Below, one piece after another: positions 44,657 through 56,900 of a stretch of DNA of 64,000 nt. The position numbers and the translations under genes were made by a program. Numbering within the stretch: position 1 is the stretch's first letter; the number at the start of each line of letters is the position of its first letter. The notes beneath the pieces were generated by a model. It saw only the letters and a list, made by a program, of their open reading frames with translations. It searched no databases and had not been told where the DNA came from. The stretch is taken from the NCBI RefSeq assembly GCF_009177065.1, contig NZ_WEZF01000007.1, positions 124,001-188,000 of the forward strand, given 5' to 3'. The stretch comes from Tautonia marina. GTDB taxonomy: Bacteria; Planctomycetota; Planctomycetia; Isosphaerales; Isosphaeraceae.

Positions 44657-47600
44657 TCAACGAAGGTAAAGGAATTCCTTGGTATTGAACAAGGTATGGG
44701 CGACATCTGCCCAGATCTCTGGCGCGGTGAGGACGTCTTCCGGCGCGATCGACCGTTCGGCGGCGAGGTCGTTGACCAGGCTCGACCAGCGGTCCTGTTC
44801 GGCCGGGTTCGGGCCTCGTCCCAGGGCCCCCTGAAACATCGTCGTCAGCTGATCCGCGACTGAATCTGCCGGGGAAGCTGCGACCCGAGCCCCCCACGAC
44901 GACGCCTGATCCGTAACAAACGGATCGTTCAGCAGCGCAAGTGCCTGGGTGGGGATGTTCGTTACGTCTCGCCTGCCGGTCGGAATTTTCGGGGGAGGCT
45001 GATTGAACAGCGCCAGGAATCGAGGCGGTTCCATCACGGTCAACTTCGTATAAAACGATCGGCGATTGTCGCCATCGACCGGACCTGAAAACAAGCGTTT
45101 CGAGGGATCTTCACTTGAGCGATGCGGATTGATCGGTGGTCCGTACAACCGGGGATCCAGCCGGCCGGACGCGGCAAGGATCGCATCTCGGATCGACTCT
45201 GCATCGAGCCTTCGAAGCGGATAATGAGCAAGAAGGCGGTTGTCGGGGTCGATCTCGGCAGCCTCCGGGATGGCCATGCTGCCCTGCCGGAAAGTCGCGC
45301 TCAGGACCAGTTCGCGAACCATCCGCTTGGTTGACCATCCCTCGTCCACCAGGCGGACTGCGAGCCAATCGAGCAATTCCGGATGCGAGGGGGGGGCGCC
45401 AAGCTTGCCAAAATCATCCGGGGATCCGACCAGACCAGCCCCGAAGGCCCATTGCCAGAGCCGGTTCACATAGACTCTCGCCGTGAGCGGATTGTCTGGC
45501 GAGGCGACCCTCTCGGCAAGCTCGCGGCGACCGCTTGCAACCGAGCGGAAGGCCGCATCCTCCGCATCGGCGGAAAGCACTTCCAGAAAACCTCTGGGCA
45601 CGGGAGGGCCAAGGTCTGCATAATTTCCGCGAATGTTGATTCGATCGTCGATTCCCTCGTCGAGATCCACCATCCCGTTGATGGTCTGCGGTTCCCGGAT
45701 TTTGCGCTCGGTCGTTCGATACGCATCGACTAGGGCTTGGAGGGCCGGGGGGGAGGTGTCGTAAAGGTGGTTGGGCAACAGTTCGTGATCGAGAAGCCAG
45801 TTCAGGAGGATGGTATCGTCGTCGTTGGCCTCATCAGCGGCCCAGCGATCGAGTGCAGCTCTGAACCATTGCTGATACGCCTCTGCGACAGCGGCCAGCG
45901 AGTCCGGCGAAGGACCATCGAACAACGAAACGAACCGGCCAAGTTCATCCTGAGGGATTCCGGCCTGCTCGCTCACCACGGCCCGTGTCACACCGAACCA
46001 GCTTCTCGGATCGGCGGCCTGTTCCTCGGAGCAAGCGCCGCCCAAACCGACTCGGGGAGGGAAGTTCGGGTTGCTGGTTTTCGTGGCCAGCTCGCGATAG
46101 ACCCGACGCCCCGTGAACTCGGGCAAGGCAGGGTAGCCCGACCATGCGGGAGCCTTACGGGCCAGGTACGTCTGTCGCTCGGTGAGGAAGGCGTTATCGA
46201 CCACCGTTCGCTCGGCCGAAAACTCACCGCCGCACACCTCCCAGTTCAACCAGGGTGAAGGCAACGCGTTAAGCATCGGCGACCGCAACGCACCGTTCAA
46301 TCGCGGAGAAAGTGCATGTGTGAATAAACCGGCCGGCAAGATAGCATCGAGAATTGCGTCTCCTTCGATCGCTACGGCAAAGTCTCCCGATCGGACGGGG
46401 CCATCACGGAGTCCTTCTCCTTCGGCCGACCATCCGGGCGGAACGCCGTTCGAAAAGTCGGCGACCACGGTGAACGACGCGGCATTCTGCTGAAGTCGTT
46501 GTTCTCGCTCCTGCGTATAGCCTGACGCAAGTTCGTCCCAGGTCGAGGCCAGGTCGGACCCCTCACGCTCCGCCTTAAGCATCGTCACCCAGGCGAACAG
46601 GGGATGCTCACGGGTCGGCTCCTCACCCGCACTCTGTACCGCTGCCGCCCAGAGATTCGAGGGGTCCGAGGAATCGGCCGAGGCGATCAGGGCATCGCCC
46701 CATCTAGCCGATTCCGGTCGCCACCAATCGGCCAGGGCATCGCGTAAGGAAGGCTTCAGCTCGCGAAGTTCGGTCAGGACCTCGGCATTGCGGTCACGAG
46801 TGTCAAGGGTCCGGGAAACCCATCGAGGGCTCATGAACACACCGGCCAGGGCGTGATAATCGCGCTGAGAGATGGCGTCGAGCTTGTGATCGTGGCAGCG
46901 GGCGCAGCCGACGGTCAGACCGAGAAACGCCTTGGAAAAGGCGTCGATCTTGTTATTAAGCATTTCCTGATGAATGCCGTCAAACTCGGCACTGTCGCCA
47001 TGCCGCTTCTCGCCGAGCTGGAAAAACATCGGTCCGGCAAGCGACTCAACGATCCCTTCGACCGGGTCGATCCGGGGATGCTCCAGCAAGTCGCCGGCGA
47101 TCTGCTCCCGGACGAGTTGATCAAACGGCACATCGGCGTTGAAGGCTCGCACGAGATAATCACGGTAGCGCCACGCCCCTTTGGCAGGGATGTCCCACTC
47201 GTAGCCGTAGGTGTCGCCGTATCGGACAACGTCCATCCAGTGCCTCGCCCAGCGCTCGCCGAAGTGAGGCGAATTGAGCAAGCGATCGACGAGCCGTTCA
47301 TAGGAGGAGGGCGAAGGGTCATCGAGGAACTCGTCCAGCGAGGTTTCGTCCAGCGGCAGACCCGTCAGGACAAACGCCAGGCGACGGGCCAGGACGGCGG
47401 GCTCAGCCGGCTCGGCCGGTCGGAGTCCTTCGCGGAGCAGGCGATCGAGGATGAAGCGGTCGACCGGACCTTGAGCCCATGTTGCGCCGTCGGGCTCGGG
47501 AACCGAAGGGCTGACGACGGGCTGAAGGCTCCACCAGGTGCGCCGCTCGGCCAGCTTGATCGACCACTCGTCCTGGGCGGATTCCTCGGGAGAGGGAAGC

Positions 47601-48031
47601 GAGACTCTCGGGTCGTACGCCCCGTCGAGAATCCAGGAGCGGAAGTCGCGGAGAATCTCGTCGGAAAGCTTCGGGGCCTTTCTCGGCATTTCGAGGCCCG
47701 GCTCGGCGTGCTCCATGACGAGCACGAGCAAACTCTCGTCGGGATTGCCCGGCTCGATCGCTGGACCAGAGTGGCCGCCTTCGAGTAATCCCTCGCGCCA
47801 GTCGACCCGGAGGCCACCCGCCTGTTTGGCCGCGCCGTGGCATTCCGCGCAGTGGAGGATGAGCGCAGGGCGAATCCTCTCCTCGAAGAACGCGTTTCGG
47901 GTCACATCGTCGCGGGCGTCGACGTGGGTGCCGAGCGCAAGTGACACAAGGGAGACCAGGGCCAGAAGTCTGGCCCATCGCCTCCCTCGTCGAATTCTGG
48001 CCGACACGCGATCCGGACCGGCTGGCAGCAT
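44657..48031 (-). CDS. PSD1 and planctomycete cytochrome C domain protein, first pair
   Basis: A 1124-residue secreted protein with a signal peptide to about residue 40. Order: a cytochrome c-like PSCyt1 region with the heme motif CAECH (Cys61), DUF1549/PSCyt2 (about 185-400; RWARHWMDVVRYGDTYGYE and VGCARCHDHKLDAISQRDYHAL, the latter a second CxxCH), a variable middle with a beta-sandwich look, and DUF1553/PSD1 (about 815-1110; NPLTARVYVNRLWQWAFGAGLVGSPDDFGKLGAPPSHPELLDWLA). GGGGGAG lies 9 nt before the ATG. The DUF1501 partner follows directly. Presumed periplasmic redox and glycan-degradation function. Confidence 0.93.
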   Translation of the reverse strand: MLPAGPDRVSARIRRGRRWARLLALVSLVSLALGTHVDARDDVTRNAFFEERIRPALILHCAECHGAAKQAGGLRVDWREGLLEGGHSGPAIEPGNPDESLLVLVMEHAEPGLEMPRKAPKLSDEILRDFRSWILDGAYDPRVSLPSPEESAQDEWSIKLAERRTWWSLQPVVSPSVPEPDGATWAQGPVDRFILDRLLREGLRPAEPAEPAVLARRLAFVLTGLPLDETSLDEFLDDPSPSSYERLVDRLLNSPHFGERWARHWMDVVRYGDTYGYEWDIPAKGAWRYRDYLVRAFNADVPFDQLVREQIAGDLLEHPRIDPVEGIVESLAGPMFFQLGEKRHGDSAEFDGIHQEMLNNKIDAFSKAFLGLTVGCARCHDHKLDAISQRDYHALAGVFMSPRWVSRTLDTRDRNAEVLTELRELKPSLRDALADWWRPESARWGDALIASADSSDPSNLWAAAVQSAGEEPTREHPLFAWVTMLKAEREGSDLASTWDELASGYTQEREQRLQQNAASFTVVADFSNGVPPGWSAEGEGLRDGPVRSGDFAVAIEGDAILDAILPAGLFTHALSPRLNGALRSPMLNALPSPWLNWEVCGGEFSAERTVVDNAFLTERQTYLARKAPAWSGYPALPEFTGRRVYRELATKTSNPNFPPRVGLGGACSEEQAADPRSWFGVTRAVVSEQAGIPQDELGRFVSLFDGPSPDSLAAVAEAYQQWFRAALDRWAADEANDDDTILLNWLLDHELLPNHLYDTSPPALQALVDAYRTTERKIREPQTINGMVDLDEGIDDRINIRGNYADLGPPVPRGFLEVLSADAEDAAFRSVASGRRELAERVASPDNPLTARVYVNRLWQWAFGAGLVGSPDDFGKLGAPPSHPELLDWLAVRLVDEGWSTKRMVRELVLSATFRQGSMAIPEAAEIDPDNRLLAHYPLRRLDAESIRDAILAASGRLDPRLYGPPINPHRSSEDPSKRLFSGPVDGDNRRSFYTKLTVMEPPRFLALFNQPPPKIPTGRRDVTNIPTQALALLNDPFVTDQASSWGARVAASPADSVADQLTTMFQGALGRGPNPAEQDRWSSLVNDLAAERSIAPEDVLTAPEIWADVAHTLFNTKEFLYLR

Positions 48032-48129
48032 TGCGAGACGCTCCCCCGAGGGCCAGGATGTTCAACACACGATGAACACACATCCTAGCGAATGAGCGGA
48101 ACGCGGTCCACGGCGGACAACCGCAGCGC

Positions 48130-49317
48130 TCAGACCTCGGGATTCGTCAGGCGACCGAGAAAGAGGATGCTGCCGGTGTGCGTGTCTCGGATCAGGAACA
48201 GGAACGGATGATCGGCGCGGAAGACCTTGGGCTCGCTCGGCAGGGCGGATCGCACACCCACGACAATGCCGGTGGCCGCGGCGGCCTCGGTTCCTTCCTC
48301 GTTCACATCGACAAAAGCCTTGTGAATGGCGGCCGTGATGTACAGCTCTCGGCTGCCGTCCATGCCAGAGAAATCTGCCTGGCCCGGTTGGAACGGCAAC
48401 GACATTCCGAGCTTGCTCAGTGCCTGATTCAGGGTGAATTGCGAGCTAAGCGAGAAGCGGGGCAATGCCACCGCGACCTCCTGACGCCGAAGCCCGGCGA
48501 TCCAGTGGTCAAGCTGCTCGGCGTTGAGCTTCGCCTCCAGGGCTCCGAGGCCATCCCTCGTGTCGGGCAAGAGGACGACCATGGACAGATCACCCTTCCC
48601 ATAAGGGAGTTCAAGGATCTTCAGATCCTCTCCCTCACCATAACGGTAGGAACCGCGACGGTTCATCAAGGGGACCATGACTTCGTCCTCACCAGGGAGG
48701 AAAAAGGGGGCGTCGCGGGTCGCCTGATCAAGGAAGGGAGCCGCCCAGTCTCCCTTGAAGTGGATGGCGTTGGTGAGGACAAGGCGGGTCAGCGAATCCA
48801 ACACACCGGGAGGGATGAGGTTCTGGATCTTACCCTTCGTCTGGTCTTCGACCCATGAGTTGATCTCGTCACGGGCCTCCTCGGTGGCCCGGGCGAAATC
48901 GACGGTCTGTAACTCGGCGTCATACGCATCTCGGGTCAGTGCGAGGTAGCCAGGGACGAAGCCGTAGCCCTGCTGGCCCCAGAGGCGGTTGGCGACGTCG
49001 AGTTGATACCCTGTGTCGTCCTTCGTTTCGAGCAATCGGGTATTGAGCGCGCCAAAGGCAGGATGCAATTCGTCCGAAGGCAGTGTGAGATGCAAGACGT
49101 CAGCCATTTGCTCGGCCGTCTCGCCTGCGGCACCACCCAGGGTCATCGCCAGGGCCGACGAGATGCTGTAGGGCGAGAAGAACAGGTTGCCCGGCTCCTG
49201 GGCAAGCTGACCGTAGAGGTCGAGCGCGAACTGTGAGTTCCCTCGGACGACCGCATCCATCGGCTCGTCCTCCGGTTCCAAACCGCAGACGATTGCCAGG
49301 AAGAAGCACCCAAGCAT
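48130..49317 (-). CDS. Serpin-family protease inhibitor
   Basis: A 395-residue serpin, a suicide inhibitor of serine (or cysteine) proteases. Family blocks: NLFFSPYSISSALAMTLGGAAGETAEQM, LVLTNAIHFKGDWAAPF, ILELPYGKGDLSMVVLLPD, and the C-terminal FRADHPFLFLIRDTHTGSILFLGRLTNPEV. The reactive loop has an inhibitory hinge EEGTEAAAATG; counted from P15 Gly, P1 is Arg356 and P1' is Ser357 (GVRSALP), as in inhibitors of trypsin-like enzymes. I start at the ATG at 49317 because AGGAGG (49324-49329) sits 6 nt upstream. A GTG 15 nt earlier would add MRRSV, a better signal-peptide head. Bacterial serpins are uncommon. It lies between two PSD1/DUF1501 pairs. Confidence 0.93.
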   Translation of the reverse strand: MLGCFFLAIVCGLEPEDEPMDAVVRGNSQFALDLYGQLAQEPGNLFFSPYSISSALAMTLGGAAGETAEQMADVLHLTLPSDELHPAFGALNTRLLETKDDTGYQLDVANRLWGQQGYGFVPGYLALTRDAYDAELQTVDFARATEEARDEINSWVEDQTKGKIQNLIPPGVLDSLTRLVLTNAIHFKGDWAAPFLDQATRDAPFFLPGEDEVMVPLMNRRGSYRYGEGEDLKILELPYGKGDLSMVVLLPDTRDGLGALEAKLNAEQLDHWIAGLRRQEVAVALPRFSLSSQFTLNQALSKLGMSLPFQPGQADFSGMDGSRELYITAAIHKAFVDVNEEGTEAAAATGIVVGVRSALPSEPKVFRADHPFLFLIRDTHTGSILFLGRLTNPEV

Positions 49318-49323
49318 GACAGA

Positions 49324-49329
49324 CCTCCT
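49324..49329 (-). promoter_or_regulatory. Ribosome-binding site of the serpin gene
   Basis: AGGAGG on the minus strand with a 6-nt spacer to the ATG at 49315-49317. It lies inside the alternative GTG-initiated reading and so decides the start, unless the GTG at 49332 is used with a leader that has no visible ribosome site. Confidence 0.6.
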
Positions 49330-49412
49330 CACGAATCGAGTTGGGATTGGTTCTTCCCTGGATTACGTTCGGAAGCGGGGTTTCTTAGGTCGATTGCGAG
49401 CGTTGGAAGCGA

Positions 49413-50891
49413 TTAGGCGAGAATCGGCGTGATCAGGTTGCCATGAACGTCGGTCAGGCGGCGCTCGATGCCGTTGTGGTAGTAGGTCAACCGGGTGTGG
49501 TCGAGCCCGAGCAGGTGCAGAATGGTGGCGTGGAAGTCGTGAACGGTCGTCACGTTTTGCTCGGCCTTGAAGCCGAAGGGGTCGGTTTCACCGTAAGTGA
49601 ACGGAGCATGCACCCCAGCCCCGGCGAGCCAGCAAGTGAAGCCGAAGGGGTTATGGTCGCGGCCGTAGGTGCCGAGCTGGAACATCGGCATGCGTCCGAA
49701 CTCGGTGCAGAACACAACGAGGGTTGATTCGAGCAAGCCCCGTTGTTTCAGGTCGCGGATCAGGCCGGCGACCGGCTGATCAAGGATTGCACCGTGTCGA
49801 TCATATTGTTCCTTGAGCTGGCTGTGCCCGTCCCAGTTCAAGTTCCCCCCTGACGCATACGCACCATTGAACAACTGAATGAAACGGACCCCTCGCTCGA
49901 CCAGGCGACGGGCCAGGATACAGTTGCGAGCGAAAGCAGCCTTGATCGGCTCGGGATCGTCGGCACCGTAGAGGCGAAGGATGTGGTCCGGCTCGTTCTC
50001 GATCGCGGTCGTCTCGGGCACCGATAGCTGCATGCGGGCGGCCAGCTCGTAACTGGCGATGCGGGCGGCAAGCGACTCGTCGCCGGGGTACTGCTGGGCG
50101 TGGTCGCGGTTCAGGGCAAGCAGGGCATCACGCGCGGCGGTATCGGTCTCGACCGAGAGATCAGCCGGGCGAGCGAGGTGGCTGACCGGCTTGGTCGTGC
50201 TGAAGGGGGTTCCCTGAAACGCTGCAGGCAGGAAGCCGTTGGCCCAGTTGTTCGGGCCGGCCTGCGGCATCCCGCGCGGGTCTTCGATGGCGACGAAGGA
50301 GGGAAGCTCCTGGTTCTCGCTGCCCAGGGCATAGGTGAGCCACGAGCCCATCGACGGGAAGCCTTCGGTCGTGAAGCCGGTGGACATGACGTTCTCGCCC
50401 GGCCCGTGCGTGTTCGACTTCGTGGTCAGGGCGTGGAGGAAACAAAGGTCGTCCGCCAGCTCGCCCAGGTGCGGCAAGAGGTCGGAGGTCATCTTGCCCG
50501 ACTGTCCCCGAGGCCGGAATTTCCAGAGCGGCGCAGCCAGATTCCCGTTCTCTCCCTGGAAGGAGACGAGCCGCTCATTGCCCGGCATCGGTTTGCCGTC
50601 GTACCGGATCAAATCCGGCTTGTAGTCAAACGTATCGACATGGCTCAGTGCTCCTGCCACAAACACGACGATGACGTTCTTCGCCTTCGGCTCGAAGTGC
50701 GGAGGGCGAGGGGCGTGGGGGCGTTTCGGGTCGATCTGGGGGCGGTCGGACACCTCACTGGCCGCAAGTAAACGCTCCTGGGCGAGCATGGAGGCCATGG
50801 CGATGCCGCTCAGCCCGTCGAATGTTCTGGAGAGAAAGCCGCGGCGATCGAGCAAGCGGAGACCGCTGAGTGACGGCCGGGGTCCGGGCAT
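49413..50891 (-). CDS. DUF1501 family protein (sulfatase-like), second pair
   Basis: A 492-residue exported protein with a Tat-like start [22 protein letters not shown]. It shares the DUF1501 fold with the first copy: [20 protein letters not shown] near residue 70, [43 protein letters not shown] near 400-440, and [34 protein letters not shown] at the end. I start at the ATG at 50891 with GGGAG 7 nt upstream; an earlier ATG at 50921 has a poorer site. Forty bp separate it from the stop of the upstream PSD1 gene. The two DUF1501 proteins are clearly different in sequence, so this is not a recent duplication. Confidence 0.91.
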   Translation of the reverse strand: MPGPRPSLSGLRLLDRRGFLSRTFDGLSGIAMASMLAQERLLAASEVSDRPQIDPKRPHAPRPPHFEPKAKNVIVVFVAGALSHVDTFDYKPDLIRYDGKPMPGNERLVSFQGENGNLAAPLWKFRPRGQSGKMTSDLLPHLGELADDLCFLHALTTKSNTHGPGENVMSTGFTTEGFPSMGSWLTYALGSENQELPSFVAIEDPRGMPQAGPNNWANGFLPAAFQGTPFSTTKPVSHLARPADLSVETDTAARDALLALNRDHAQQYPGDESLAARIASYELAARMQLSVPETTAIENEPDHILRLYGADDPEPIKAAFARNCILARRLVERGVRFIQLFNGAYASGGNLNWDGHSQLKEQYDRHGAILDQPVAGLIRDLKQRGLLESTLVVFCTEFGRMPMFQLGTYGRDHNPFGFTCWLAGAGVHAPFTYGETDPFGFKAEQNVTTVHDFHATILHLLGLDHTRLTYYHNGIERRLTDVHGNLITPILA

Positions 50892-50931
50892 GGCGACGCT
50901 CCCGAAAGGCAAGACGCTCATCCTGCTGAAA

Positions 50932-53748
<2,817 letters not shown>

Positions 53749-53970
53749 GGCGGCGTTCTCCCCATCGCAAAACGGATGGTTGAGCAGCGTCCCGATCACA
53801 AGACTCGAGCCCATCGCGGAGACTCACCGCAGGCATCGGGCGAGTCTTTGGGAAACGTTCCCATGTCAAACCCGAGTTTAACCGTGATGGGCGTTGGGGA
53901 GCAACGCGGCAGGACATCGGAGCGGCGGAGATCACACCAGCGAATCCACCGCTCCGGTCGAGCCAAAGGG

Positions 53971-56900
53971 TCACGCTTCCCACCCCTTGAGGCGTTCGAC
54001 GACCTCCATCACCTCTCGCCTCCGCTTCTCGAACAGGGCGAAGGCCGCGAGGATGAGAATCCCGGCCACGATCCCGCTGGCGGCCCAGATCCAGGTCTGA
54101 CGCAGATCAACCGCGGCGTACCAGATCATGGCAAAGATTGATAATCCCAAAAACGCCAGGCCCAGGAACAGGAACCCCCGCACCCGAAGCGCAATGCCCG
54201 CGAAGATGCCGAGCAACGACAGACCGCCCAGCACCAGGGGAAGCCACGGGTCCTGCGCCACGCCGTTGAGGATCAGGTCGGCCGTCGAGGACAGATACAC
54301 GGCCCCCGCCGCCACGTGGCGCACCGAGGCCGATTGCGCTGCGCTGAGGCGATCGCGGCTCAAATACGCCCCGACCAGCACACAGAGGGCCGGCGGGACG
54401 ACCCAGAACTGCGGATGCTCCATCAGGCCAAACCCCTCGCGACGGCCGAGGACCGTCCAGAGCCCCGCGTTGAACGCCAGGGCCGCCACGGCTCCGAAGC
54501 CGATCGACGACCGCAAGAGGGCGAGCGTCGCATACACGCCACCGGCCAGGACGAAGAAGACCGTGTCCTCTCCCGGCGTCGGCTCCAGCCAGAAGGCCCC
54601 AAGCAACGGCAAGACGGGCAAGACGGCACCGGTGCGCTCCAGGGGGTCGGCCAGCACAAGCCTCCCCTGGCGCCGGAACAGCTCTCCCAGGCCCACCCCC
54701 GTAAACGCCAGGCCAATCACGATCAACGGCCAGTAGCGGGCAAAGATGCCCGTGAACAGCCAGGGCATCGTCAGTCCCAGGTGCAAGGCCAGCAGGGCAA
54801 GCAGCCCTTCCGCCCCGTAAACGTAGACCGTTCTCCGAGACTCGGGAAGCCCCAGGGGATCGCGACCGGGGACGATCGCCGCGAAGAGACTCGCGACCAC
54901 CGCTCCCAGCAGCGTCACCGCGACGGCCACGAGCCCCGGGGCCGAGATCGCCACGGCCGATCCCTCAATTTTCGCAAACAGCTCGCCGCCAATCACCACA
55001 ACCAGGGCCACCGCCGCCAGGCCCAGCAAGGGCGGCACCAGTCGCCGGGCGGCTCGGGCCCAGTGGACGGCCCGAGGGGCGATCTTGACCAGTCCGACTC
55101 CGTATCCGGCGGCCGATGCCAGCAGGGCGACCATCACGGCGACGCCTCGATCGAGCACGACCGTGGCCGAACTCGGATCGATCCAGGCCCATCCCCAGGC
55201 CACCGCCCCCGCCGAACCGAACCCGAGCGCCGTGGCTCGGACGATCGATCGCCGTTCTCCCCTCGCCAGCAAACCGACTGCCAACGCCGTCGCCAACGCC
55301 GCCTTGCCTGCGGAGAAGCGCGGCACGAGATCCGGATGGGTTGACACGACCCCGAAGGCCAGTCCCACCACCACCGCCGAGAGCATGATGTTCGCCGGGA
55401 TCAGCCAGCCAAGGCCGACATCCGGGTTGTCAGTGTCGGTCGATCGCGGCATTCTCAAGCGGTCGCCCAGGCGTCGGAACCCAGTCCGGGCGCTCCAGAG
55501 GGCTCCGGCAATCACCGCGTAGACCGCCAGCACCACCGCACCGATCCAGGCGAGCATCGATCCGGGCAGATCAAACCCGGCCACGAACCAACCCGCCGCA
55601 CCAAGCCCGAGAAGGTAAAGGCCGGCCACCTCGGACCGCGACCGCTCATCCCAGAACCCGGCCGACAGGGCAATCCCCACCGCGCCGATCGTCACCGGCC
55701 AGGCCAGGCCGAGCGTCGGCCCATCCCAGCCTCCTGCCGCATCACCGAGCACCCAGAACATCACCATCACAACGAGCGACAGCACGGCTCCCCAGGCTGC
55801 AACTCGATGGAAGGGGACCGCTCCAGGGCGCAAATCGAGCGATCGAGCCGGTCGGATCACCCACAGTTCAATGACGAGCCAGAGCGGTACGGGCACAGCC
55901 AGGGCGATCATATTTATGATCATAAACCCATCAAAGGTCTCCCCAAGCCACGCATTCGAATCCCCGAACCACCAGAGCGTGGTTCCCAGGTTCTGCAAGA
56001 TCCCGGCCGCATACAGGAATCCTCTCCCCGCCGACCACCCCGCCAGGGCCGTCGAGAGTACGACCGAGGCCGCCAGGCCCCCGACCGTCCACCAGAGCGG
56101 ATCGTGCGGGTCGCTCTCATACGCTCGCAGGGCGAATAGAACAATCACTCCGGTGGTGATCGCGGCCCATCGGGTCACGCCCTTGCCGCGCCCTTCGCGT
56201 GGCACCGCCGCCCGCAACCCGCGCCGATTCCAGGCGACCAGCAGCAGTCCGCACGCCGTCACGGCCTGAACGATCATCATCGCATGGTAGGTCAGCCAGT
56301 TCCCCGCATCGCTCCGGGCCGTCCCAAAGGCCAGCAGCGCACCGATCGCCAGCGTCCACGGAGCGAGCATGTCGATCGAGAACGAGCGGGCAGCCCCCTT
56401 CGCCTTGCCGAGCACCGCGCCGAGGGTCAAGATCACGGCGAGCCAGCCGACAGGATCGGCAATCGCCTCCCGCGCAGGCATCGGCAACGGATCGACGAGC
56501 AACCCAAACCCGCCGACCAGCACCACGAGCCCCACAAACGCGACCGGCAAGGCCACCTGCACCGCCATCGCGGCCCCTCCCGGCGAGAGCTTCTCCACCT
56601 CCCACCGTCGCCGACCGACCTCAACGACTCCCATCCAGCCGATCGCATACGCTGAACCGACAATCGCATTGAGCTGCGCCAGCCGGAGCCAGAGCATCGG
56701 ATCGTCCGGTACGGTCGGCACCCTTCCCGAGAGCAACAGCCCGACCGTCGCGCCGAAGCTCAACAGCAGGCCCCCGGCCAGGGCAAACCCCGACGATCGC
56801 TCCCGGATCGCGTAGCCAACCAGCGTCAGGGCGACCAGCAGGATCGGCGGCGCGTACGACGCCGCCAGGCCAATCCGACCGAAGAACGACCCCGGCGACG

